A stretch of DNA of 6,895 bases from Clostridia bacterium (GCA_017615495.1 JAGAAA010000005.1:1-6895), one strand, 5' to 3'. Shown: positions 1 through 5,523, counted from the stretch's first letter. The notes: generated by a model from the letters alone, not told the origin. Translations and numbers: made by a program.

Positions 1-177
1 CTGCGTAAAGCGGCGGAAAGCGTTGGGAAAACGTTCGGTAAGGATGTCTTATTAACAGACGATATGCTCACCTATTTGATCCTTTCGAGGATGAACAAAC
101 GCGGCGCGAACGACTACGAAAGACGCAACTTGGCTTCGCGCTTGCCAAAAATCAGATCTTATTGTTATCTGACATAA
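1..177 (+). CDS. C-terminal fragment of an unrecognised protein (5' end outside window)
   Basis: Reading frame 1 is open from the first base to a TAA at 175-177 and gives a 58-residue C-terminal piece. The stop lies one base before a strong rho-independent terminator, which supports a real gene end. The visible part is polar and basic, with several Lys and Arg, a TDDMLTYLILSRMNKRG stretch that looks helical, and a C-terminus ending RSYCYLT. There is no membrane segment. I recognise no family from this piece, and no function is assigned. The gene is the last of an upstream transcription unit, because the terminator and the ygiQ promoter separate it from what follows. That it is coding is fairly likely, from the open frame and the terminator placement; its identity is unknown. 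Confidence 0.6.
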   Translation: MRKAAESVGKTFGKDVLLTDDMLTYLILSRMNKRGANDYERRNLASRLPKIRSYCYLT

Positions 178-178
178 A

Positions 179-206
179 GCCCGATTGCAAATCGGGCGTT
201 TTTTTT
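179..206 (+). terminator. Rho-independent terminator after the upstream gene
   Basis: GCCCGATT (179-186) and AATCGGGC (190-197) form a perfect 8-bp stem with a GCA loop. One G follows, then a run of eight T (199-206). The hairpin starts one base after the stop codon at 175-177. This is a textbook intrinsic terminator in the + direction. It insulates ygiQ from upstream transcription, so ygiQ needs its own promoter. Confidence 0.93.
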
Positions 207-221
207 GCCAAAAGGTTTTTC

Positions 222-250
222 TTGCGAAAAGGCGCGCTTGCCGCTATAAT
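222..250 (+). promoter_or_regulatory. Predicted sigma-A-type promoter of ygiQ
   Basis: TTGCGA (222-227, four of six consensus bases) is followed by a 17-base spacer and a perfect TATAAT (245-250). It sits between the upstream terminator and the ygiQ start. The expected start of transcription is near 257, only about ten bases before the ATG at 267. The ribosome binding site AGGAG (257-261) would then lie at the very 5' end of the mRNA. A short inverted repeat, GCTAT-AATG-ATAGC (243-256), overlaps the -10 box. Confidence 0.75.
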
Positions 251-266
251 GATAGCAGGAGAAACT

Positions 267-2147
267 ATGCCTTTTTTGCCCATTTCACCCGAAGAAGTCG
301 ACGGCAGTCTTGACTTTATCATCGTTACGGCGGATGCTTACGTAGACCATCCCTCTTTCGGTCATGCGATCGTTTCTCGTTTGATCGAAGCGGAGGGTTT
401 TTCCGTCGGCATCATCGCGCAACCGCAGTCGGACGCCGATTATAAGAAGTTTGGCGCGCCAAACGTTGCTTTTCTCGTTTCGGGCGGGGTGGTGGACAGC
501 ATGGTCAACAATTACACCGTCGCCAAGATCCGTCGCACTTCCGACGTATATAGCGAGGGCGGAGAGTTCGGCAAACGTCCCGATCGCGCCGTCACGGTCT
601 ATGCGCGTGCATTGAAGCGCCTGTTCCCGCAGGTGCCCGTAGCCATCGGCGGTATCGAAGCGAGTTTGCGCCGCTTTGCTCACTACGATTATTGGGCGGA
701 TGAGGTGATGCCTTCCGTTTTGGTTTCTTCGGGCGCAGATCTTTTGATGTACGGCATGGGAGAGCGTCCTCTTTGGGATATTCTTGCGTTGGTCAAAAAG
801 GGCGTCCCGCTCAAAAACATTCGGGATGTGCGTGGCACGGCGTATCTTACAAAATTCTCTGAATTGTCCGAAAAAAACAAGGAAGTTTTCAAGACGAAGG
901 CGCGTTTTTGTCCCTCTTTTGAAGAGGTTTCTTCCGATAAGGTAAAGTACGTTAAGGCGTTTACGATGCAACTCGAGGAAAGCGATTACGTAACGGGCAA
1001 AGTGCTGGTGCAAAAGCACGAAGACGCTTACGTCGTGCAAAACCCGCCGCAACGCCCGCTTTCTACCGAGGAGATGGACCGCGTTTACGCGCTGCCGTTT
1101 ATGCGTACTTATCATCCCGTTTACAAAAAGGGTGTCCCCGCCATTCGGGAAGTTAAGTTTAGCATCGCGTCGGTGCGCGGTTGCTTTGGGGAATGCGGCT
1201 ACTGCGCGCTCACTTATCATCAGGGACGCAGGGTGCAAAACCGTTCCAAAGAGTCCATCGTGGCGGAAGCGAAGCTTTTGATCAAAGATCCGGAATTCAA
1301 AGGATACATCCACGACGTCGGAGGTCCGACCGCTGATTTTTACGGCGACGCCTGCGACAAGCAAGCCAAGTGCGGCGTTTGCAAAAACAAGCATTGCATC
1401 GGGTATCAACCGTGTTCCAACCTCAAGGTTCACCACGAAGAATATTTGGATATCCTGCGCGCTTTACGCGCGCTTCCCGGCGTTAAAAAGGTGTTTGTGA
1501 GAAGCGGCGTGCGTTTTGATTATATTATGTACGACAAGGACCGCACCTTCTTCCGTGAATTGTTGGAGCATCACGTCAGCGGACAGCTCAAAGTTGCGCC
1601 GGAGCATTGCTCCGAGAAGGTTTTGTCCTATATGAACAAGCCTTCCTTTACGACTTATTTGCGCTTTAAAAAAGAGTATGAGGACATCAATCGCAGCCTG
1701 GGCAAAGAGCAGTACCTTGTTCCGTACTTTATTTCTTCCCATCCGGGCTCAACCTTAAACGACGCCATCGACCTCGCCGTCTATTTGCATTCCATTCATT
1801 CGGTGCCGGAGCAAGTACAGGATTTTTACCCCACGCCGTCCACCAAGTCTACCTGTATGTATTATACGGGGTTGAACCCTGAGGATCTTTCGCCCGTGTA
1901 CGTTCCCAAAACGCGGGAAGAAAAGAGGGAGCAACGTGCCCTTTTGCAATACGGCAAGCCTGAGAATTACGATCTGGTTCACTCTGCCCTCGTAAAAGCG
2001 GGACGCACCGATCTGATCGGCAACGGCCCCAACGCCTTGATCCGTCCCCGTTCATCGCATCCCGCCGTTCGCGGCGCAAGACCTTTTTCGGATGGCAAAA
2101 GAAAGGGGCAAAACCAACTTTACCGCGGCGTAAAAAGAAAGAAATGA
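267..2147 (+). CDS. ygiQ: YgiQ family radical SAM protein (UPF0313)
   Basis: This encodes a 626-residue cytosolic protein of the YgiQ/UPF0313 radical SAM family. Members bind a [4Fe-4S] cluster and S-adenosylmethionine; to my knowledge their substrate is not established. The N-terminal region (MPFLPISPEEV, then DAYVDHPSFGHAIVSRLIEAEG) is typical of the family's B12-binding-like UPF0313 domain. The radical SAM signature CFGECGYC gives cluster ligands C306, C310 and C313. Five further cysteines at about 363, 369, 372, 377 and 383 form a second cluster. The C-terminal part with DFYPTPSTKSTCMYYTG fits the DUF3362 domain, and the tail is basic (ending KRKK). The start at 267 is chosen because AGGAG (257-261) is correctly spaced and the N-terminus matches the family. 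An in-frame ATG at 162 would read through the preceding gene's stop region, the terminator and the promoter. The gene is monocistronic, with its own promoter and terminator. Confidence 0.93.
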   Translation: MPFLPISPEEVDGSLDFIIVTADAYVDHPSFGHAIVSRLIEAEGFSVGIIAQPQSDADYKKFGAPNVAFLVSGGVVDSMVNNYTVAKIRRTSDVYSEGGEFGKRPDRAVTVYARALKRLFPQVPVAIGGIEASLRRFAHYDYWADEVMPSVLVSSGADLLMYGMGERPLWDILALVKKGVPLKNIRDVRGTAYLTKFSELSEKNKEVFKTKARFCPSFEEVSSDKVKYVKAFTMQLEESDYVTGKVLVQKHEDAYVVQNPPQRPLSTEEMDRVYALPFMRTYHPVYKKGVPAIREVKFSIASVRGCFGECGYCALTYHQGRRVQNRSKESIVAEAKLLIKDPEFKGYIHDVGGPTADFYGDACDKQAKCGVCKNKHCIGYQPCSNLKVHHEEYLDILRALRALPGVKKVFVRSGVRFDYIMYDKDRTFFRELLEHHVSGQLKVAPEHCSEKVLSYMNKPSFTTYLRFKKEYEDINRSLGKEQYLVPYFISSHPGSTLNDAIDLAVYLHSIHSVPEQVQDFYPTPSTKSTCMYYTGLNPEDLSPVYVPKTREEKREQRALLQYGKPENYDLVHSALVKAGRTDLIGNGPNALIRPRSSHPAVRGARPFSDGKRKGQNQLYRGVKRKK

Positions 2148-2177
2148 TCGCTTGATGATTTTAAAAAGCATATTTTG

Positions 2178-2214
2178 ATCCGTTTGTCAGTATGAATAGA
2201 CGAGCGGATTTTTT
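2178..2214 (+). terminator. Rho-independent terminator of ygiQ
   Basis: ATCCGTTTGTC (2178-2188) pairs with GACGAGCGGAT (2199-2209) in an 11-bp stem with two G-U wobbles and a ten-base loop. The stem runs into six T (2209-2214). It begins about 30 bases after the ygiQ stop. It separates ygiQ from the pdaB-ssb unit. Confidence 0.85.
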
Positions 2215-2239
2215 GTTTATTACAAGATATGCGTAATTT

Positions 2240-2253
2240 CGTAGACTTCTACG
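2240..2253. repeat. Short inverted repeat upstream of pdaB
   Basis: CGTAGA (2240-2245) and TCTACG (2248-2253) are perfect 6-bp arms separated by CT. The repeat lies just upstream of the weak candidate -35 box of pdaB, a plausible place for a regulator to bind. Six-base arms can easily occur by chance, so an operator role is only a suggestion. Confidence 0.3.
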
Positions 2254-2258
2254 TGTAA

Positions 2259-2287
2259 TCGACAAAAACTCCCGCTCAAAATACTGT
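2259..2287 (+). promoter_or_regulatory. Candidate promoter of the pdaB-ssb unit (weak)
   Basis: TCGACA (2259-2264, five of six consensus bases) and TACTGT (2282-2287, three of six) are 17 bases apart. A promoter is needed here because ygiQ ends in a terminator, and this is the best pair I can see between 2215 and 2306. The predicted transcript start is near 2294, about 13 bases before the pdaB ATG. The poor -10 box means another sigma factor could be involved. Confidence 0.4.
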
Positions 2288-2306
2288 ATCGTATCCGAGG
2301 TAACCG

Positions 2307-3074
2307 ATGTTTGTCGTATTGAAAAGGAAACAGATCGTCAAAGCGCTGATCATTGCCGTCGTGTTCGTGTCCTGCGTCGTTTGCTTGAGTTTTGCCGACG
2401 TGGATAGAACGGTGTTTGCCAAAAGCACAAAAAAACTCCCCGTTTACCGCGTGGACAACGGAGAGGATAACGCGATCGCCATTTCCTTCGATGCGGCGTG
2501 GGGCGCGGATAAAACCAAACGCATCGTCGATTTGCTGACGGAACGCAACCTCAAAGCCACCTTTTTCCTCGTAGGGTTTTGGGCGGACGCGTACAAAGAG
2601 GAAGTTGCGTACATCGCGGATAACGGCATGGAGATTGGCAACCACAGCAAAAATCATCTCCATATGAATTCCCTTGACGAAGTCAAAACCAAAGAAGAGA
2701 TCGAGTACGTAAACCACGCCGTGCGCACCTTGACGGGGGTGACGCCGAAGGTTTTTCGCGCGCCGTTTGGCGAGTACGACGATAAATTGATCTCTTGTGT
2801 GGAAGAATGTGGGATGACCGCCGTGCAATGGGACGTGGACAGTTTGGATTGGAAGGGGATCAGCGGCGCAGAGATCATAAAGCGGGTGGTGGGAAAGGTA
2901 AAAAGCGGCTCCATCATTCTTTGTCACAACAACAGTGATCACATTTTGGACGCCCTTCCTACCATCCTCGACGAATTGACCGCAAAAGGGTATAAGTTCG
3001 TCACCGTCGGAGAACTCCTCTACAAGGATAACTACACGATAGACGCACAAGGAGTGCAGCATAAAAACAAATAA
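2307..3074 (+). CDS. pdaB: PdaB-like polysaccharide deacetylase, membrane-anchored or secreted
   Basis: This is a 255-residue protein of the CDA1/NodB carbohydrate esterase 4 family. Such enzymes remove N-acetyl groups from peptidoglycan or related glycans outside the membrane. A hydrophobic segment at about residues 10-30 is a signal anchor or signal peptide. The catalytic domain follows: ISFDAAWG (D62), FFLVGFW (86-92), the metal-binding HSKNH (H113, H117), RAPFGEYD (R151), WDVDSLDW (175-182) and IILCHN (H207). The FDAAWG form, the WDVDSLDW block and the length closely match PdaB (YbaN) of Bacillus, a spore-associated deacetylase. Function in sporulation is inferred from the family only. 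GAGG (2297-2300) precedes the ATG by six bases. The stop overlaps the ribosome binding site of the SSB-like gene, so the two are probably co-transcribed. Other CDA1 subfamilies are possible. Confidence 0.88.
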   Translation: MFVVLKRKQIVKALIIAVVFVSCVVCLSFADVDRTVFAKSTKKLPVYRVDNGEDNAIAISFDAAWGADKTKRIVDLLTERNLKATFFLVGFWADAYKEEVAYIADNGMEIGNHSKNHLHMNSLDEVKTKEEIEYVNHAVRTLTGVTPKVFRAPFGEYDDKLISCVEECGMTAVQWDVDSLDWKGISGAEIIKRVVGKVKSGSIILCHNNSDHILDALPTILDELTAKGYKFVTVGELLYKDNYTIDAQGVQHKNK

Positions 3075-3084
3075 GGAGAGAAAT

Positions 3085-3723
3085 ATGAACTACGAAGAAA
3101 TGAACAACAATCGCGCAATGCTCACGGGAAAGGTCACGGAAGAAGCCAAATTCAGCCACGAGGTTTTTGGGGAGGGGTTTTACGAGATAAAACTGGAGGT
3201 GCCGCGTCTCTCCGCGCAAACTGACGTTTTGCCGGTGACCATCTCCGAACGCTTGCTTGCCTGTCACGACGCTTCGGTCGGCTCTACTTTGTCTGTGATA
3301 GGACAATTCAGAAGTTACAATAAACTCGAGCAGGAGCGCAGCCGCCTGATGCTGACGGTGTTTGCCCGCGACGTTTTGGACGTGGACGACGAGCCCAACC
3401 CCAACGTGATCGAGCTTGAAGGGTATATTTGCAAGCCGCCCCTTTACCGCACCACGCCTTTCAAACGAGAAATTTGCGACATTCTCCTCGCGGTAAACAG
3501 GGCTTACAACAAATCGGATTATATCCCCTGCATCGCTTGGGGCAGAAACGCACGCTACGTAAACGGGCTTTCGGTGGGGGACCGCATTGCCGTGCAGGGA
3601 CGCATCCAAAGCAGGGAATACCAAAAGACCAACGACAAGGGCGAGCAAGTGACAAAAACCGCTTACGAAGTGTCCATCAGCCGCGTGACCTCGGTGATCA
3701 CCGAGATACAGCAGGCAAATTGA
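3085..3723 (+). CDS. SSB-family single-stranded DNA-binding protein with two predicted OB folds
   Basis: This is a 212-residue protein with two successive regions that each look like an SSB-type OB fold. The second (about residues 107-207) is clearly SSB-like: VIELEGYI, ILLAVNRAYNKSDYIPCIAWGRNA, then GDRIAVQGRIQSREYQ and TAYEVSISRV. The first (about 8-100) is more divergent but has the same start-strand pattern (RAMLTGKV) and a matching VGSTLSVIGQFRSYN block. It lacks the acidic, glycine-rich C-terminal tail by which canonical bacterial SSB recruits partners, and ends EIQQAN. It is therefore more likely an accessory or paralogous SSB than the main replication SSB. Binding of single-stranded DNA or RNA is inferred. 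AAGGAG (3073-3078) overlaps the pdaB stop and lies six bases before the ATG, so this start is preferred over Met6. No convincing terminator follows. Confidence 0.85.
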   Translation: MNYEEMNNNRAMLTGKVTEEAKFSHEVFGEGFYEIKLEVPRLSAQTDVLPVTISERLLACHDASVGSTLSVIGQFRSYNKLEQERSRLMLTVFARDVLDVDDEPNPNVIELEGYICKPPLYRTTPFKREICDILLAVNRAYNKSDYIPCIAWGRNARYVNGLSVGDRIAVQGRIQSREYQKTNDKGEQVTKTAYEVSISRVTSVITEIQQAN

Positions 3724-3755
3724 GCAAAAATCGGGGGTTTGATTTTCGCTTATAC

Positions 3756-3784
3756 TTTACAAAAGGCGCTGAGGATGGTATAAT
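3756..3784 (+). promoter_or_regulatory. Strong predicted sigma-A-type promoter of yggS-sepF-lspA-rluD
   Basis: TTTACA (3756-3761, five of six) and a perfect TATAAT (3779-3784) are separated by exactly 17 bases. The -10 box ends seven bases before the yggS ATG at 3792. Transcription would therefore start at or beside the A of the start codon, giving a leaderless mRNA. No Shine-Dalgarno sequence is present between the -10 box and the ATG, in keeping with this. Confidence 0.82.
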
Positions 3785-3793
3785 TTATACCAT
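3775..3793. repeat. Perfect 19-bp palindrome over the -10 box and start codon of yggS
   Basis: ATGGTATAA (3775-3783), a central T, and TTATACCAT (3785-3793) form perfect 9-bp inverted arms. The repeat contains the whole -10 hexamer and the first two bases of the yggS start codon. As DNA it has the symmetry of a binding site for a dimeric repressor that would block the promoter. In RNA read through from ssb it could fold and hide the AUG. Its role is inferred; the symmetry is directly visible. Confidence 0.6.
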
Positions 3794-4475
3794 GGATAAA
3801 CTTCAAAACGTGATCGACAACTATGACAAAGTTCTTTCCAAGGTGAAAACCCTTTCGCCCAAAGCTACTCTCGTGCTTGCCAGTAAAATGGTGGACAAGG
3901 ATGTTTTGGAAGGGTTGGCGGCGGCTCGTCCCGGCGTCATTTTTGGGGAAAATCGCGTGCAGGAACTTCTTTCCAAGTATTTTGAAGCGCCGGGCTTGAC
4001 CTGGCAGTTTATCGGCAGGTTGCAAACCAACAAGGTCAAGTACATCGTGGACAAGGTCTCCTTGATCCAATCGGTGGATTCTCTGCGTCTTGCGGAGGAG
4101 ATCGAACGTCGCGCCGCCAAGATCGGCAAAACGATGGACGTCCTCGTTGAAGTCAACGTCGGCGGGGAGGAGAGCAAGGGCGGCGTGCCCACTGAGGAAT
4201 TGTTTGCGCTCCTTGACCAAATCAAAACCATGCCGCACCTTCGTTTGAAGGGGCTGATGAGCGTGCTCCCCGCGGAAGAGGAAGAGGCGCTCGTTCCCTT
4301 GTACCGTCAATTACTGGAGCTTTATCAAAGAGTTGCTTCCCTGCAAAGCGAAAACTTTGAAGTGGAGTACCTTTCCGCAGGGATGAGCGGCGATTACGCC
4401 GTCGCTCTGAAAAACGGAAGCAATATGGTTCGCATCGGAAGCAAAGTTTTCGGCGAACGCCATTACTTAACGTAG
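3792..4475 (+). CDS. yggS: YggS/YlmE (PROSC) family pyridoxal-phosphate homeostasis protein
   Basis: This 227-residue cytosolic protein belongs to the alanine-racemase-like fold III family, whose members bind pyridoxal 5'-phosphate without known enzymatic activity and buffer vitamin B6 and amino-acid pools. Visible family blocks are LVLASK with the PLP-binding lysine at K32, FGENRVQELL, WQFIGRLQTNKVKYI, SVDSLRLAEEI, VLVEVNVGGEESKGG, LKGLMSV, and the C-terminal LSAGMSGDYAVAL and MVRIGSKVFGERHY. The length is normal. The ATG at 3792 places 30 residues before ASK, as in homologues. It has no Shine-Dalgarno sequence and lies at the predicted transcript start. An ATT at 3783 with GAGG at 3771-3774 is a poor alternative start. 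It heads the operon, and its stop overlaps the sepF ribosome binding site. In many Gram-positives the same gene (ylmE) sits just before sepF. Confidence 0.95.
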   Translation: MDKLQNVIDNYDKVLSKVKTLSPKATLVLASKMVDKDVLEGLAAARPGVIFGENRVQELLSKYFEAPGLTWQFIGRLQTNKVKYIVDKVSLIQSVDSLRLAEEIERRAAKIGKTMDVLVEVNVGGEESKGGVPTEELFALLDQIKTMPHLRLKGLMSVLPAEEEEALVPLYRQLLELYQRVASLQSENFEVEYLSAGMSGDYAVALKNGSNMVRIGSKVFGERHYLT

Positions 4476-4484
4476 GAGGAGAAT

Positions 4485-4970
4485 ATGCCAAACCGCGATT
4501 TTGACAGAGAAAACGACAGAAGAGATACTCGTTCGAGGTTTTTCGATGGGTTGGACGATCCTTTCGATCGTTCTTCGGGCGCTTCGCCCGACCGCGGCGG
4601 GTTTGCCCCCGTCAGAAGGCCGTATCCCGAGCGTCAGCCGGTAAGCGATTTTCCGCGTTATCAACAACGGGAGGAGCAGGCGCCTGCTTATTCCGATTAT
4701 CCGGGCAACGGCAACGTGACGATCTATTCGCCCAAGACCTACGCCGACGTTCAGGATATGATCGACAATCTTAAGAGAAACGAGTCCATCATCGTCAATT
4801 TGGAAGGGATCGAATCCGCTTCCGCACAGCGCATTTTGGACTTTTTGAGCGGCGCGGCGTACGCGCTCGGCGGCAGCATGAGAAGGGTGAAGGAAATGCA
4901 TTCCACCTTCTTGATCACGCCGCAAGGGACGGGGATAACGGACACCAATGACGATCGTAATTATCGTTGA
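4485..4970 (+). CDS. sepF: Cell division protein SepF
   Basis: This encodes a 161-residue SepF, which binds FtsZ at the inner membrane face and bundles and tethers Z-ring filaments. The conserved core is at about residues 77-147: VTIYSPKTYADVQDMIDNL, then IIVNLEGIE, AQRILDFLSGAAYALGGSMRRV and TFLITPQ. These include the FLSG and YALGGS glycines of the dimer and FtsZ-binding fold. Residues 1-76 are a polar, Arg/Asp/Pro-rich linker. The usual short amphipathic N-terminal membrane-targeting helix is not obvious: the protein starts MPNRDFDRENDRRD, and only SRFFDGLDDPF (17-27) might serve. AGGAGGAG (4474-4481) is an excellent ribosome binding site. An in-frame TAG at 4473-4475 rules out a longer N-terminus. 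It follows yggS by nine bases and overlaps lspA by 23. Confidence 0.93.
   Translation: MPNRDFDRENDRRDTRSRFFDGLDDPFDRSSGASPDRGGFAPVRRPYPERQPVSDFPRYQQREEQAPAYSDYPGNGNVTIYSPKTYADVQDMIDNLKRNESIIVNLEGIESASAQRILDFLSGAAYALGGSMRRVKEMHSTFLITPQGTGITDTNDDRNYR
4575..4591 (+). repeat. GC-rich hairpin inside the sepF linker region
   Basis: TCGGGCG (4575-4581), CTT, and CGCCCGA (4585-4591) give a perfect 7-bp stem with a three-base loop, about 90 bases into sepF. No T run follows, so it is not an intrinsic terminator. It encodes part of the low-complexity linker (SSGASPDRGG) and may be incidental. Confidence 0.35.
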
Positions 4971-5523
4971 CGTGCTGATCGTGGCGGTGCTTTTGACCGT
5001 CGATCTGCTTTCCAAATATTTTGCCGCGGCGTATTTGCCCGCGCATGGCGGAAGTTATGAAGTCATCAAGGACGTTTTAACTTTTCGCTATAGCGAAAAC
5101 AGCGGCGCCGCTTTTGGGATCTTTGAAAATTCCCGCGTGTTTTTGTCGGTGTTCGTCGGCATCGTGCTTTTGGCGATCGTCGGCTTTATGGCGTACCACA
5201 TTTACAAAAGAAAGTACAGGGAAAAGGGCGGCATGTTTTTGCACGTCACTCTCGCTATGATCTTGGCGGGTGGGCTCGGGAACTTGGTGGACCGCATCGC
5301 CTTCGGTTACGTGAGGGATTTTATCGAATATACCGTCGTTTACACTTTGTTTAAGCGTGATTTTGCCATCTGCAACGTCGCGGACGTTTATTTGACCGTC
5401 GGCGTCGTCCTCATCGTGATCTATTTGATCTATACGATGGTGCAGGAAGCCAAAAAGGAAAAGGGCAAAAAAGCCGCCGAAGCACCCACATCGGCGGACG
5501 GCGAAGAAGGCAAAAATGAATAG
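4948..5523 (+). CDS. lspA: Lipoprotein signal peptidase (signal peptidase II)
   Basis: This encodes a 191-residue integral membrane aspartic protease that cleaves prolipoprotein signal peptides after the lipobox cysteine has been lipidated. Four hydrophobic segments are visible, at about residues 2-21, 60-83, 93-112 and 147-169. Family motifs are D19...K23 in VDLLSKY, ENSGAAFGIF (50-59), GGLGNLVDRI with catalytic D115, VRDFIEY, and CNVADVYLTVG with catalytic D146. A charged cytosolic tail of about 22 residues, rich in Lys, Glu and Ala, makes it longer than Bacillus LspA. The ATG at 4948 lies inside the end of sepF, 23 bases before that gene's last base. Only GGGG at 4931-4934, rather far upstream, resembles a ribosome binding site, so translational coupling to sepF is likely. 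In-frame GTG codons at 4972, 4981 and 4987 are possible but less natural starts. Confidence 0.94.
   Translation: MTIVIIVDVLIVAVLLTVDLLSKYFAAAYLPAHGGSYEVIKDVLTFRYSENSGAAFGIFENSRVFLSVFVGIVLLAIVGFMAYHIYKRKYREKGGMFLHVTLAMILAGGLGNLVDRIAFGYVRDFIEYTVVYTLFKRDFAICNVADVYLTVGVVLIVIYLIYTMVQEAKKEKGKKAAEAPTSADGEEGKNE
5474..5497 (+). repeat. GC-rich hairpin at the end of lspA, before the rluD ribosome binding site
   Basis: CCGCCGA (5474-5480) and TCGGCGG (5491-5497) are perfect 7-bp arms around a ten-base loop. The stem ends a few bases before the AAGAAGG ribosome binding site of rluD (about 5504-5510). No T run follows. It could influence rluD translation or mRNA stability, or it may simply reflect GC-rich codons for the Ala-rich tail. 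Confidence 0.35.

Noticed and set aside
162..266. A longer ygiQ starting at the in-frame ATG at 162
   Set aside because: It would overlap the end of the upstream gene and encode the terminator hairpin, its T run and the promoter. It has no ribosome binding site, while the ATG at 267 has AGGAG and the family's N-terminus.
285..1436. Long antisense open frame opposite ygiQ
   Set aside because: It lies wholly within a strongly recognised gene, resembles no known family and has no supporting start signals. It is a by-product of the codon pattern on the other strand.
2286..2295. Tandem GTATC repeat before pdaB
   Set aside because: Two copies of five bases are too short to distinguish from chance.
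2220..3062. 280-codon antisense open frame opposite pdaB
   Set aside because: It mirrors the deacetylase gene, has no recognisable domain, and would run through the pdaB promoter and leader.
3001..3648. 215-codon antisense open frame opposite the SSB-like gene
   Set aside because: It is fully covered by well-supported + strand genes, and its translation shows no family features.
3724..3749. Possible terminator after the SSB-like gene
   Set aside because: GCAAAAATC and GATTTTCGC pair with one mismatch, but the stem is AT-rich and no T run follows. Some read-through into yggS is therefore likely.
3429..3791. Upstream extension of the yggS frame into the SSB-like gene
   Set aside because: The 121 extra residues are the out-of-frame reading of ssb and are absent from the YggS family. 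The ATG at 3792 gives the normal family length.
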